64,000 nucleotides of DNA from Methanomethylovorans sp964486435 (GTDB lineage: Archaea; Halobacteriota; Methanosarcinia; Methanosarcinales; Methanosarcinaceae). Positions 52,872-63,052 of this stretch are shown here, in pieces (positions within the stretch are counted from its first letter, which is position 1; each line of letters opens with the position of its first letter). A model generated the notes under the pieces. It searched no databases and had not been told where the DNA came from. It saw only the letters and a list, made by a program, of their open reading frames with translations. Where the stretch lies: contig CAZAMM010000001.1 in NCBI GenBank assembly GCA_964486435.1, positions 13,425-77,424 of the forward strand, given 5' to 3'. The translations under genes and the position numbers were made by a program.

Positions 52872-53854
52872 TTCTGTTCATTCCCTAATCTTTTTTTTAT
52901 CGCCATAGTTCCCCAAACACCCAGGAGAAGGAAATATATCAATATGATAGTGTGATAGATAAGCCCGGAACTGATTGCAATGTCCTTTGACAGCCCCACA
53001 GTTATAAAGCCTATGACCCAGCCACTTTCAAGGGTTCCGAACCCACCTATTCCCTGGATCGGCAAAACTGTTGTGAATATTGCAAAGGATGTTGCAAAAA
53101 CCACGAGCAGAAAGTTCAGATGAATGTTCATTGCACGTACAATAAGGAAATTGAAAGAATACATTAAAAGCCAGATTGTCAGAGAGACCATAATCAATTT
53201 GAGCAATTGTGTCTTTTCGTAACTCTTAAGCAGTTGAAGTCTCTCTATTGTTCCATCGGTTTTATCCAATAACAAAGAAATGAGATCTATATTGTCCAGT
53301 TTTAATCGAAAAGTAATGGCTCTGAGAAGCCGAGGCACTTTCTTTCCAAAATGCACAAACATCAAGAATAGTATGATCAATGAAAGCATAAAAAATGTAA
53401 TTATCCATACTAAATGCATAGTTGCTGGAGTAAAACTCCCAATGGTATGGGTTGCCATCAGAAATAGAACCATTATCGAAACAAAATCAAGAAATCTTGC
53501 GATCAGCAACGATGCTATACCTTCTTCTATTTTTTTATAATGGATCTTTTTTAAAAGATATATATAGGACAATTCACCTGTTCTTGCCGGGAGAATATTA
53601 TTTGTCATATTGTGGACACAGACAACTGTAAATAGGTCTTTTAAACTGATCTTCTTTTCCAAGAGCAGGTAAAAGCGCAGAGATCTGAAAAAATAATTGC
53701 CTACATACAACATAAATGCAATTAAAAGATAAAGCGGATCAATCAGACCAACTGTAAAAAGAATATCATCAATGTCAATTTGTGAATATAATACAAAAAG
53801 AAGAGTTAATGAAACAACCATCGCAAAAATGATCCTAATAGTATTTTTATCCAT
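52859..53854 (-). CDS. UPF0104/AglD-like integral membrane protein
   Basis: 331 aa with eight to nine membrane spans. NNILPARTGELSYIYLLKKI and LPIQGIGGFGTLESGWVIGF are the conserved blocks of the lysylphosphatidylglycerol-synthase transmembrane / AglD family, which is thought to move polyisoprenyl-linked sugars across the membrane. Encoded opposite to the GT2 gene whose product it may flip. Confidence 0.85.
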   Translation of the reverse strand: MDKNTIRIIFAMVVSLTLLFVLYSQIDIDDILFTVGLIDPLYLLIAFMLYVGNYFFRSLRFYLLLEKKISLKDLFTVVCVHNMTNNILPARTGELSYIYLLKKIHYKKIEEGIASLLIARFLDFVSIMVLFLMATHTIGSFTPATMHLVWIITFFMLSLIILFLMFVHFGKKVPRLLRAITFRLKLDNIDLISLLLDKTDGTIERLQLLKSYEKTQLLKLIMVSLTIWLLMYSFNFLIVRAMNIHLNFLLVVFATSFAIFTTVLPIQGIGGFGTLESGWVIGFITVGLSKDIAISSGLIYHTIILIYFLLLGVWGTMAIKKRLGNEQNHLL

Positions 53855-54025
53855 AATCTTATCTCTTCATTTCTTTTTTACTCTTCCATTGTATAAATTT
53901 GTCCAGAATAAACTACAGAAACAGATGACCTATTATCAAGCAAGTATATTAGAGTTATCTAGTTATCAAAAAATAAAGATACCTTTATATATCTCGGTTC
54001 TTATCTCTGGTTCAGATACTGAAGG

Positions 54026-56158
54026 TTGATTGGAGGGTTTTTTATTTCTTTCAGCTATTTAAGAAAAATAACTCAATCTCATTATGTAAAGATCATACTT
54101 GCCTCAGTGTTATTATTGCTTGTGTTTATGACAATGAATGCACCAGTCTATCGCTGGGCCGATGCTGGTACTTACTACATGCAAATACAGAGCATATCTA
54201 ATGACTTTGATATACGATATGAGTCAAATGACATCAATAGGGCCTTTGAAGATAATTTCATTCCTGCTGGTATGTTCTTAATAAAAACCGATGATGGGGA
54301 ATATTATTATGGAAAGGAATTCACATTCGCGATGTTCGCAGTTCCGTTATATAAATTATTTGGGATTAACGGGGTTTTGCTACTTAATGGATTAATGTTT
54401 TTCGCAATGATCCTAATCGGTTATCTTTATTTGCGGAACCAAAATGAGGATAAAATTGCACTAACAATATCTGTACTGTACTTTTTTCTTTCTGCAGCCT
54501 TTGTTTACATCTTCTGGCTGCATGCCGAGATCTATAATATGTTCCTTCTAATGAGCGGCATGTTTTTATGGATAACATATTTCAGGAGAAATGACCCTAA
54601 ATATCTTTTTGTTGCTTCTTTTATATTTGGTATTGCAGTTGCAGCAAAAGTCCCGAATATGATCTTTTTTGTCCCGCTGTTTTTCTATAAACTATATTGC
54701 AAAAAGTACCGTGCTGCTTCTTTGATGGTCACTGCATTTATACTGCCCCTTATTGCAGTATACGGTTATTTTTTCATGCATGCAGAAACATTTTCTTTCT
54801 ATGGTGGTAATAGATTATATTATGGACAAAATTTCCCATTTGTCGGGGGATATGATAGTGTCAATGAAATTGGAAGGTCGCTATTTAGCGTATCTCAAAG
54901 TAATATTGATGCCCTGATCAATACTAATAATATCAAGATCATCCCGTACAATTTATTCTACTATTTCTTTGGTAGTTTTACAGGAATGTTCTGGTATTAT
55001 CCGTTTGTACTCCTCTCAGCTATACCTGTTTTAAATTTTGTTTACCATAAAACTAAAGTTCTTACAAAAAAGAGTGAGATAAAGAGCTACAGTGATTTCA
55101 ACGCAGACAAGATCTTGGTAGCTACAGGAATTGTGCTATACATTTTATTCTTTGCTATAATCGTTGGATACAATTACTGGGGTGGTACTCATGCTGTGGG
55201 CAACAGATATTTTTATGTGTATCCGCTATTTTTATTTTTGATCCCAAAAGTTAATGTAAAGCAGCTATTATTAGTTACTTTACTGGCAGGTGTAACCTTA
55301 AATCCGGTAATTTTAGATCCTGTCGGAAATTCGGCTAATCCGTCGATACATCAGATGAGTTTTCCATACTCCTATTTACCAATAGAATATACTCAATTGA
55401 ACTATCTTCCTTTCTGGGAACATAGCCATGGAATGGGAGATCTCAAAGTGTTCGAATTGGATGAGAACAGTCAGTTAGCAGAAAATCTTTTTATGATCAA
55501 CGGCTCTACGAACCTGTTACTAAGGTCAGAGAATAAAGTGGATGTTATATCAATTGTAATAGGTGCGCAGGACAAAGATACTCCAGTCTCTTTAAAGCTG
55601 GGGGGGCAGGAATATAACATGGATCTGAAAGAAGATGAGGTGGATTATCTAGTCCTTACGGAAATGAAACCTGTTTACAATGACAAAAAGAGCCATGTGT
55701 ATAAATTATCGGTATCTACCCCGGGAAAAGTATGGATAGGCATTAGCGACAGTAATATTGCAACAGCCAGTAATTCATTTGTATTTTTAAGGAACTGGTA
55801 CGAACTTGAGGACTGGGATGGTATACCCACCCGCTGGACTTCAAATAATGCAACTATAGCAATATATTCACCGGGAAATATGGATACATCTCTTGATTTT
55901 AGAGCGATCAGCTATGGTAGATCTGTAAATCTTGAGATGTACACGAACGGTCTGTTGGAGCATAGAGGGAATGTATCTTCCACAACATTCAGTGATGTCC
56001 AAACAACTTTACATCTTGAAAAGGGAATGAACGTTGTGCGATTCTATGTACCGGAAGGTTATTTGAGACCTCAGGACGTTGACAATAGTGTTGATGACAG
56101 GTATGTGAGCGTGGCCATCCAGAATATTACTTTTGGATCACCTTCAATGGCTGCATGA
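54026..56158 (+). CDS. Large multi-span glycosyltransferase-like membrane protein
   Basis: 710 aa counted from TTG 54026, which has GAAGG directly before it with no spacer. A better-spaced GGAGGG (54032-54037) sits 6 nt before an in-frame ATT at 54044, as in the LarA-like gene. About ten membrane spans in residues 20-440, an early acidic loop (YRWADAGTYY) as in GT39/GT83 enzymes that use lipid-linked sugars, then a soluble C-terminal beta-rich domain (450-710). It likely adds a sugar to surface glycan or protein outside the cell. Confidence 0.75.
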   Translation: MIGGFFISFSYLRKITQSHYVKIILASVLLLLVFMTMNAPVYRWADAGTYYMQIQSISNDFDIRYESNDINRAFEDNFIPAGMFLIKTDDGEYYYGKEFTFAMFAVPLYKLFGINGVLLLNGLMFFAMILIGYLYLRNQNEDKIALTISVLYFFLSAAFVYIFWLHAEIYNMFLLMSGMFLWITYFRRNDPKYLFVASFIFGIAVAAKVPNMIFFVPLFFYKLYCKKYRAASLMVTAFILPLIAVYGYFFMHAETFSFYGGNRLYYGQNFPFVGGYDSVNEIGRSLFSVSQSNIDALINTNNIKIIPYNLFYYFFGSFTGMFWYYPFVLLSAIPVLNFVYHKTKVLTKKSEIKSYSDFNADKILVATGIVLYILFFAIIVGYNYWGGTHAVGNRYFYVYPLFLFLIPKVNVKQLLLVTLLAGVTLNPVILDPVGNSANPSIHQMSFPYSYLPIEYTQLNYLPFWEHSHGMGDLKVFELDENSQLAENLFMINGSTNLLLRSENKVDVISIVIGAQDKDTPVSLKLGGQEYNMDLKEDEVDYLVLTEMKPVYNDKKSHVYKLSVSTPGKVWIGISDSNIATASNSFVFLRNWYELEDWDGIPTRWTSNNATIAIYSPGNMDTSLDFRAISYGRSVNLEMYTNGLLEHRGNVSSTTFSDVQTTLHLEKGMNVVRFYVPEGYLRPQDVDNSVDDRYVSVAIQNITFGSPSMAA

Positions 56159-56292
56159 TACTTTCTTGCCTTACTGCAAGCAGCATGAACTGAAAAAACT
56201 AAACTGTGACACAAATATCTGTTTTCTGGTGGGTATATTGCGTTATATTTATCTTATATGAGTGAGATGAATTTTGATTGAGGCGATGTTAC

Positions 56293-56706
56293 ATGGAATG
56301 CATTTTTTGCAAGATACTCTCAGGGTCGATCCCTTCATATAAAGTTTATGAAGATGATTTCGTGTTTGCTTTCCTTGACGTCTATCCATGCTCCGAAGGG
56401 CATACAATAGTGATGCCGAAAAAGCATATCGGTCTGTTCACTGAAATGAACGAAAAAGATGCATCTGATCTCTTCTGCTCAGTGAATATCATTTCAAAAG
56501 CTGTTTCCAGGGCTTTTGGTCTGGATGGCATGAACATCGGTATGAACGTAGGTGAAGTCGCCGGACAAAGTGTACCGCATGTGCATGTCCACATAATTCC
56601 CCGCAAGGAAGGAGATAACGGGGGATCAATGCACGATATTGTGGAAACGAATCCGGGCACTGAAGATCTGGCGGACCTTGCAAAAAAGATCAGAGAATCG
56701 TTCTAA
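56293..56706 (+). CDS. HIT-family hydrolase
   Basis: 137 aa from the ATG at 56293, with GAGGCG upstream. MECIFCKILSG (zinc Cys pair), GHTIVMPKKHIG and QSVPHVHVHIIPRKEGD (His triad) are complete. Cleaves nucleotide phosphoramidates or dinucleotides such as AppA. Housekeeping gene between the two halves of the glycan locus. Confidence 0.92.
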   Translation: MECIFCKILSGSIPSYKVYEDDFVFAFLDVYPCSEGHTIVMPKKHIGLFTEMNEKDASDLFCSVNIISKAVSRAFGLDGMNIGMNVGEVAGQSVPHVHVHIIPRKEGDNGGSMHDIVETNPGTEDLADLAKKIRESF

Positions 56707-56711
56707 TACTT

Positions 56712-57968
56712 TTATTTTTCTATCCTTTCGATAAGAGCGAGATATTTTTTCTCAATGGTCTCCCAGCTATAATGCATATCCACAAATTGTCTGCCTTGAT
56801 TTCCAAGCTGGTCTCTTAGCTGTGTATCAGCAAGCAAGAAATTAAGACATGCACTGAACTCTTCGTAGTTCTCGTACCACAGACCGGCATTACTTCGGAT
56901 ACATTGCCCTTTGAGCACGTCACACTGTCCATTGACCAGAACAGGTTTTTTACAGTACCATGCCTCCAGCAATACCATGGATAAGCTCTCGTATTTAGAT
57001 GGCATTATGAGTATTTTGGAATTGTACAGAATATTGTACTTTTCATCCTCTGACACAAAACCAAGGTAGATAATGTCTGGATGTGGAGGTATTTTCATGA
57101 CAGATTTTCCAAGTATTACGAGTTTGATGGATGAAGTATTTTCCTTTTTGTATCTCTGGAAAAAATCAAATAATTCTCCGCATCCCTTTGATTCGTCTAT
57201 TCTACCTATATAGGTTATGAAATCCCCTTTAATGTTCATGTTTTGGGATTTCCTGCTATCCACATCTTCAGAAAGCGAAACGCCACAGCCAGCTACATCA
57301 TAAGGTATATTCCCGTTTTCAAACCTTCTGATCACAAAATCCTTCTCTTCTTTTGTATTGTACATTATTGCTCTGGGTTTATAGAAGATCTCTTTAAAGA
57401 CAGACAGATAAATTGGTGGCTCATCATGTGCAGCAGGAATCAGGATAGCTTTGTCGGCCACTAACGGAAGACCAAAGAAAGTCGTACAATACAGATAAGT
57501 GAAAAAAAAGAAAAGATCATAATCATCTTTACTGTCCTTGATGAACTTAAAAAGTTCAGTGGAGTAAGGGCCCTGCAGTTTCATCCACTCTATCTCTTCA
57601 TCAAGAGAATGGTCTTTGCATAAAACCTTATCGGAAAATTTATTAAAACGTTGAATATCTCTTGGGAAATCTACAGGGAACCTCTTAACAGATACGCCGT
57701 TTATGCATGTTTCCCCTGCATTGTACTCATTTTTCCATGTAACATAATCGATAGCACATGTGGTAATGACATCTACGTCACAATACTTTGAAAGATGTTC
57801 TGCCACTTCTCTGCAAAGGTATTCCGCACCACCGTTTATCTCAAGTCCGTATCTCTGAACTACGAATGCTAACTTGTATGGTTTTTTCTCTTTATCTCTT
57901 TTGTCCGAAAAAGTTTTTGTCTTTTTGTTAAGAAATGCATGAGAAACACCGTTGGTTACTTTGAACAT
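56712..57968 (-). CDS. Glycosyltransferase family 4
   Basis: 418 aa. YKLAFVVQRYGLEINGGAEY at about 32-51 is the acceptor domain; FITYIGRIDESKGCGELFDF, VILGKSVMK and SKYESLSMVLLEAWYCKKPV are the donor-binding GT4 blocks (E-x7-E like). Close in sequence to the protein at 59025-60194, suggesting duplication. It ends the polysaccharide operon. The sugar is unknown. Confidence 0.9.
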   Translation of the reverse strand: MFKVTNGVSHAFLNKKTKTFSDKRDKEKKPYKLAFVVQRYGLEINGGAEYLCREVAEHLSKYCDVDVITTCAIDYVTWKNEYNAGETCINGVSVKRFPVDFPRDIQRFNKFSDKVLCKDHSLDEEIEWMKLQGPYSTELFKFIKDSKDDYDLFFFFTYLYCTTFFGLPLVADKAILIPAAHDEPPIYLSVFKEIFYKPRAIMYNTKEEKDFVIRRFENGNIPYDVAGCGVSLSEDVDSRKSQNMNIKGDFITYIGRIDESKGCGELFDFFQRYKKENTSSIKLVILGKSVMKIPPHPDIIYLGFVSEDEKYNILYNSKILIMPSKYESLSMVLLEAWYCKKPVLVNGQCDVLKGQCIRSNAGLWYENYEEFSACLNFLLADTQLRDQLGNQGRQFVDMHYSWETIEKKYLALIERIEK

Positions 57969-59023
57969 TCGTGGATCACCTTATTCAGTTGTTCTCTGAA
58001 CACATCCATTATTTTCTCATAAGCGAAATCCTTTGATCTGACGTGCTGTATTGCTATTATCCTTTCACGGAGCTTCTCATCTGTAACGACCAGATTGATC
58101 ATTTCCGCTATTTCAGGATAGCACTTCCTGTTGAACAGAATACCTGCTCCACCCAGTGTATAAGGCACAGCTGTTGAGCTATAAGCAATTATCGGAACAC
58201 CAAAATGCATACTTTCGATCAAAGGCACACTGAACCCTTCATGCTCGCTCATGCAAAGGAATACATCCGCGAGCATGTAATAAGATATAAGGTCTGGAAA
58301 ATCGGCCATTCCTGTCATGTGTATGTCCTTTGTTCCCAGTCTTTCGATCAAATTCTGTAATTGATCATAGTAAACTTCACAGCCATTGAACCCGCCAACT
58401 AAAAAGAGCCTTGAACGTGGATTTATGGCCTTGTAATAATAGAAACATTTGATGATATCCTCCTGTTTTTTATTGGGTGCTATTCTGCCGACAAAAAGAA
58501 TATTGGTCCAGCCGTCATCATACTTGGTGATAAGTCTTTGGTTATATCTGTCATATTTTCCAAGATCCAGTATGAGAGGAAGTACTCCTGTTTTAGCATA
58601 ACCGATATCTTGCAGCTCTATACGATTGTATTCTGAATCACCCAGAGCGATATCTATTTTATCGACAAGCTGTTTCAGTTCTTCTTTTCCTTTGCCCAGG
58701 AGCAATGCAAGATTATCATTGATATTATAGAAAAAATGAGGAGGTGTTATATTATGATACAGAAGTATCTTTCTATCACAGGCATTCATCACGTACTTTG
58801 AAACATCGGAACCTATAGAAAAATGATATATCAGCACATTATTTTTAGAAGACCTTTTTTTATGTTCGGATAAAGGATTTACCGAATTAATTGATTGATG
58901 TATGTTCTGTGCAAATATTTCTGATCTGTAACCCCACTTTCTAAGTATATCCCTTATAACGAACGCTTCATTTCCAATGGCATCGTAAGGGGATATCGTT
59001 GGCAGGATCTGGTGTACTTCCAT
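57956..59023 (-). CDS. Glycosyltransferase family 4
   Basis: 355 aa. Starts 1 nt after the previous stop and overlaps the next gene by 13 nt. HQILPTISPYDAIGNEAFVI, ILFVGRIAPNKKQEDIIKCF and CMSEHEGFSVPLIESMHFGV are GT4 motifs as in mannosyltransferases of O-antigen clusters. Confidence 0.9.
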   Translation of the reverse strand: MEVHQILPTISPYDAIGNEAFVIRDILRKWGYRSEIFAQNIHQSINSVNPLSEHKKRSSKNNVLIYHFSIGSDVSKYVMNACDRKILLYHNITPPHFFYNINDNLALLLGKGKEELKQLVDKIDIALGDSEYNRIELQDIGYAKTGVLPLILDLGKYDRYNQRLITKYDDGWTNILFVGRIAPNKKQEDIIKCFYYYKAINPRSRLFLVGGFNGCEVYYDQLQNLIERLGTKDIHMTGMADFPDLISYYMLADVFLCMSEHEGFSVPLIESMHFGVPIIAYSSTAVPYTLGGAGILFNRKCYPEIAEMINLVVTDEKLRERIIAIQHVRSKDFAYEKIMDVFREQLNKVIHECSK

Positions 59024-59024
59024 A

Positions 59025-60194
59025 TCAGATCACACCTAAAAATCTCTTATATTTCTGCACGATGGTGTCCCAGCTATAATTCATGAGCACATATTCTTTT
59101 CCATTCTGAGCCATGATGTCACGTTTTTCAGGATTTTTGAGGAAATACTGAACGCAGCCTTCAAATTCCTCATAATTATCAAAATACAATCCGCCGTTGC
59201 TTTTGATACAATGGTCTTTAGTTACTGCACAGCCCGCATGCACCAGCGCAGGTGTGCCGCACAGCCATGCCTCCATCAACACAATAGAGAAGCTCTCATT
59301 TATTGAAGGCATGCAGAACAATGTTGCAGCAGCATAAGCATCGAACTTATCCTCCTGGGAAACAAATCCCAGATCTATGATGTCCTGCCTGTGTTCTTTT
59401 GGAATGGCCAGTTCTCCTTTTCCTATCAGGACCAATTGCAGATCTCCACCTGCACATTCTTTGTACTTTACAAAGTATTCCATCAGCAGAGACACATTTT
59501 TTCCGGAATCCCTTCTTCCTGCATACAAAAGGAATTCGTTATTTATACCATATTTATCCCTAAACCTCCGGGCATTATATGAAATATCGGTATCCATACC
59601 TGTGCCTATCACAATTTGATGACCTCTGATTTCATAGATCTGGTTTGCGAGTGTTTTCTCAGGTTCAGAATTGTAGATCACAGCTTTTGCATCTTTGAAC
59701 ATCTTTTTGAAAATAGTCATATATGCATAGCTTTCATCGTGCAGGCATGGGATCAATATCGATCTCTCTGGATGGATCTGCGAACCGTAGTAGGTTGTTC
59801 CGAACATGTATGGAATAAAGAGAAAATGATCATATTCATCACTATAATCTTTGATATATGAGCAAAGAGAATCGCTATTGATCATGTTCTCCATATAGAT
59901 CTGCTCTTCCATTGACGAGATCCTGCAATTGTTCATGAGCTTGAAATTGATCTCATCGAATTTTCTGGTGTCCCTTTTACGAACATTGAATCTTCTTACT
60001 GTGATCCCATTTTCTTTATAGGTACCTTCTGCAAAGTAATTGGTGTTCCAGTCACTTAAGAACTGTTTTACACAGGTTGTTAGTATTTCGACATTTACCC
60101 CATTCTTTTGCAGGCTTTCGGCAGTTTGCCGACACTCTGTTTCAGCACCGCCCGGAATGTCACCATACCATGGTATGACAAAAGCTATTTTCAT
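59025..60194 (-). CDS. Glycosyltransferase family 4
   Basis: 389 aa from the ATG at 60194 (TTG 60206 in frame). IAFVIPWYGDIPGGAETECR, LLYAGRRDSGKNVSLLMEYF, VLIGKGELA and NESFSIVLMEAWLCGTPALV are GT4 blocks. Paralogue of the 56712-57968 enzyme. First of three sugar-adding enzymes after the methyltransferase. Confidence 0.9.
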   Translation of the reverse strand: MKIAFVIPWYGDIPGGAETECRQTAESLQKNGVNVEILTTCVKQFLSDWNTNYFAEGTYKENGITVRRFNVRKRDTRKFDEINFKLMNNCRISSMEEQIYMENMINSDSLCSYIKDYSDEYDHFLFIPYMFGTTYYGSQIHPERSILIPCLHDESYAYMTIFKKMFKDAKAVIYNSEPEKTLANQIYEIRGHQIVIGTGMDTDISYNARRFRDKYGINNEFLLYAGRRDSGKNVSLLMEYFVKYKECAGGDLQLVLIGKGELAIPKEHRQDIIDLGFVSQEDKFDAYAAATLFCMPSINESFSIVLMEAWLCGTPALVHAGCAVTKDHCIKSNGGLYFDNYEEFEGCVQYFLKNPEKRDIMAQNGKEYVLMNYSWDTIVQKYKRFLGVI

Positions 60195-60244
60195 TTTATC
60201 AGTCAATGAAATTCATACGATTTACAGATAATATTCAAGCCTTT

Positions 60245-61819
60245 CTATTTTTTTCCAATCATGGCATAGTCCTGTGCACCGTAAAGGATAGTATTCAACA
60301 TGTCTATGTTCCGGTTGTAAACTTTAATCTGATTTCGTTCCGTATCCGTTGCTGCTTCACTTATCACAAGTTTCTGCAACTTCATAGAGTCTGGTATCGG
60401 AGATGAAAATACAGTGTTGATTTCCCGAAAACCAGTGGATTCAAAGAGGAATCTTAGAGTTTCGGGATGAACAGGTTTGATGTGTGTAAGGTCAATGTAG
60501 AAATTTGCAAAAGATGAAAAAGAAAGTGGATTGACCGTTTCTGCGATGATATAGAAGCCATACTTCATCTTTTTGAAACATAAGCTAAGTAACCTGATAA
60601 GGTACGAAGGCTCCAGATGCTCTACAACCTGGTCTATGAATATGCCATCAAGGCTTGCATCTTCCAGTTTTTCCATATACTCAAAGGCATCCTCCAACTG
60701 CACTTCCAGACCCTTAGCATGGCAGTAATCTACCATAGTTTCGTCAAGATCCACTCCACGGGCTCCTATCCCGTGTTCACGCATGGTTTCCAGGAATTCC
60801 CCTCTTCCACAACCAATGTCCAGTACATTCTTACATCCCTGAAAATAACGGAGAAAGGCAGTCTGCCGTTGAGCTATATCCTCCCGTGCTCCCCGGAATT
60901 TATCCTCAAAAACAAAATAATTCACACCACTGTCCAGTTGAGGTGGTTTTAATAGTTTCTCTGCCTGTGAGATACCTTGCAAGTTCCTCTTATCAAGGAC
61001 CTGGGCAAGCCATGCCTTTTTCTCTATATCGGCATCCATTGCTGCAATAAGCGAACTTATCGTTGCTTCGTTCTCTTTTTGCATGTCATTTATTAGTCTG
61101 GAAAGAGAATTAGCCATATCCGCTCTAAACTGGTCTGTCAATTCAGTCCTCAGTTTAGAAAAAGAGTTTTCCATATCAGCTTTTAGCCGATCTATCATTT
61201 CACATAACTTGGTATTGAAAATTATCTCATCTTTGGTCTCTTGCTTCAGAGCTTCGATCTTATCCTCGATCTCCAACAGCCTTTCATCAGTTTCGTCCTG
61301 TAGGTCCAATAATCTCTCATAAGTCTCTTTTGTTTGTTGCAGCAGGTTTTCCGGTTTGGAAAAGTGCTGGTATTTGGTTTCATGATAACCAATTATATTT
61401 TCCATACTTAAAAGCCTGCAGACCGCATCATTAAGAATTTTTTCAGCATACTGGTTGAAACTTGTCTGCTTAAAGACCATTGGATCCACATATCTTCGTA
61501 CTTCTCCATGTACCAGTTCTCTGCTTTTGACTAGAGGTATCCCTGCAATGGGACGATGGGAACTGATCACATAACTGTTATTTTGAATCTCACTATTGAT
61601 CTTGAGGTTAAGGAGATCATCAGCTATCTCGTCTTTAATATCTCCAATTGCACATTTTTTATTCCCTGTGCGATGCTGTGATGTTGTATCAAGTTCTGAC
61701 GGATAAGTTCCCTGAGCTTTCCGTTTACTGATATTCTCCCGTATCTTGCTCATGATCTCTTCAACATTAACTTCTTCATCATGTATTTCAAAAGTATCCA
61801 TAAATGTCAGTCCCGCCAT
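60245..61819 (-). CDS. Coiled-coil methyltransferase, possible chain terminator
   Basis: 524 aa (ATG 61801 is an alternative start). The first 300 residues are charged and helical with a long coiled coil (about 160-270). The C-terminal 220 have a SAM fold: VLDIGCGRGEFLETMREHGI, GVDLDETMVDYC, GIFIDQVVEHLEPSY. A methyltransferase plus coiled coil beside an ABC exporter with a substrate-binding tail parallels the E. coli O9a WbdD terminator, which caps chains and sets their length. No kinase domain is seen. Starts right after the ATPase stop. Confidence 0.8.
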   Translation of the reverse strand: MAGLTFMDTFEIHDEEVNVEEIMSKIRENISKRKAQGTYPSELDTTSQHRTGNKKCAIGDIKDEIADDLLNLKINSEIQNNSYVISSHRPIAGIPLVKSRELVHGEVRRYVDPMVFKQTSFNQYAEKILNDAVCRLLSMENIIGYHETKYQHFSKPENLLQQTKETYERLLDLQDETDERLLEIEDKIEALKQETKDEIIFNTKLCEMIDRLKADMENSFSKLRTELTDQFRADMANSLSRLINDMQKENEATISSLIAAMDADIEKKAWLAQVLDKRNLQGISQAEKLLKPPQLDSGVNYFVFEDKFRGAREDIAQRQTAFLRYFQGCKNVLDIGCGRGEFLETMREHGIGARGVDLDETMVDYCHAKGLEVQLEDAFEYMEKLEDASLDGIFIDQVVEHLEPSYLIRLLSLCFKKMKYGFYIIAETVNPLSFSSFANFYIDLTHIKPVHPETLRFLFESTGFREINTVFSSPIPDSMKLQKLVISEAATDTERNQIKVYNRNIDMLNTILYGAQDYAMIGKK

Positions 61820-63052
61820 TCATATTATCCATTTACAAGGCACATTGAACATACCTGCATCCCTGCTTGTAGGTATCACATCAAACTGATATAGTTTATC
61901 ATGCCAGTCATAAGGTTCATGCGTACGACTGTGTATGGCAACAGTTAAGAGAAATCTTCCGGAGAGCAGAGATATGCTCTCTATTTGCAGGTCTATATGA
62001 CCTTTACCTTCAACAGACTCTACCTCTATCTCCTTCAGTTCTGTATTGGTTCCATAGACATTCTCTCCTTTTTCTGAATACAGAGCAATGCCGAAAACAG
62101 GATCAAACATTTTTTTATGAGCATGATAAATGATCCTTATAGTCATTGTATCAAAGGAATTGAATCTGTTGCTTAAATTACCAAATTTATCATAGAGTTC
62201 TACATTAGTTATCTCTATTTTTTGATCGCCCCACCGTGAACAAGGGACAGATGGCTGTTCTTCGTTCAGAATATCAGGACTGTCCACAACAACACAACTG
62301 GCAGGTTCTGGAGCGTTTTTATCCTGATCTCCATAAACATATCGATCGATCACTTCAGATGTATTTCCTAAAGCGATCTGTTCGCCCTTATGCAGCAATA
62401 ATGTCCTGTCACAGAACCTCCTGACAGCACCCAAATCATGGGAAACAAATACGATAGTTACTCCTTCCTTGCGGTAGTTGTTCAGTACATCCAGACATTT
62501 CTGCTGAAAATCCATATCACCTACTGCGAGCACTTCATCCATAAGCAAGATCTCAGGATCTGTCTGAATAGCAGTGGAAAAAGCAAGTCTTACCTGCATT
62601 CCGGATGAAAAGTTCTTTAATTTTGCATCCCTGAACTTCTCAAGTCCTGCGAATTCCAAAATGTCATCGGTCCTTGATCTGATATCCTGCTTAGACATTC
62701 CCATTATAGTACCATAGGTCTTTATGTTTTCCACAGCTGTCATATCGGACTGGAAACCAACACCAAGCTCAAGGAACGGAGTAACTCTTTTGTGGATATG
62801 CACTTTACCGGAGGAGGGATAGAGGATACCAGCTATCATTTTTAGCAAAGTGCTTTTACCGCTTCCGTTCTCTCCAATAATGCCAAAGAATTCGCCTTCT
62901 TTCACATCGAAGTTAATATCTTGTAAAGCGTTGAACACTTCATAGGATTCGGGCTTGAACATGCCTGTAAGCGTCTCAAAAAGTGTAGTCCGTTTTTCAT
63001 GAGGTATCCGGAAAGATTTTTCCAGCTTCTCCACTTTGATCACAGGCTTCAT
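61820..63052 (-). CDS. Polysaccharide ABC exporter ATPase with carbohydrate-binding tail (Wzt-like)
   Basis: 410 aa. GIIGENGSGKSTLLKMIAGI (Walker A), FSSGMQVRLAFSTAI (signature), ILLMDEVLAVGDMDF (Walker B) and FVSHDLGAV. After about residue 250 a beta-sandwich tail (ITNVELYDKFGNLSNRFNSF) like the C-terminus of Wzt, which recognises the modified end of the glycan. It pairs with the permease, overlapping it by ATGA. Exports finished polysaccharide across the membrane. Confidence 0.92.
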   Translation of the reverse strand: MKPVIKVEKLEKSFRIPHEKRTTLFETLTGMFKPESYEVFNALQDINFDVKEGEFFGIIGENGSGKSTLLKMIAGILYPSSGKVHIHKRVTPFLELGVGFQSDMTAVENIKTYGTIMGMSKQDIRSRTDDILEFAGLEKFRDAKLKNFSSGMQVRLAFSTAIQTDPEILLMDEVLAVGDMDFQQKCLDVLNNYRKEGVTIVFVSHDLGAVRRFCDRTLLLHKGEQIALGNTSEVIDRYVYGDQDKNAPEPASCVVVDSPDILNEEQPSVPCSRWGDQKIEITNVELYDKFGNLSNRFNSFDTMTIRIIYHAHKKMFDPVFGIALYSEKGENVYGTNTELKEIEVESVEGKGHIDLQIESISLLSGRFLLTVAIHSRTHEPYDWHDKLYQFDVIPTSRDAGMFNVPCKWII

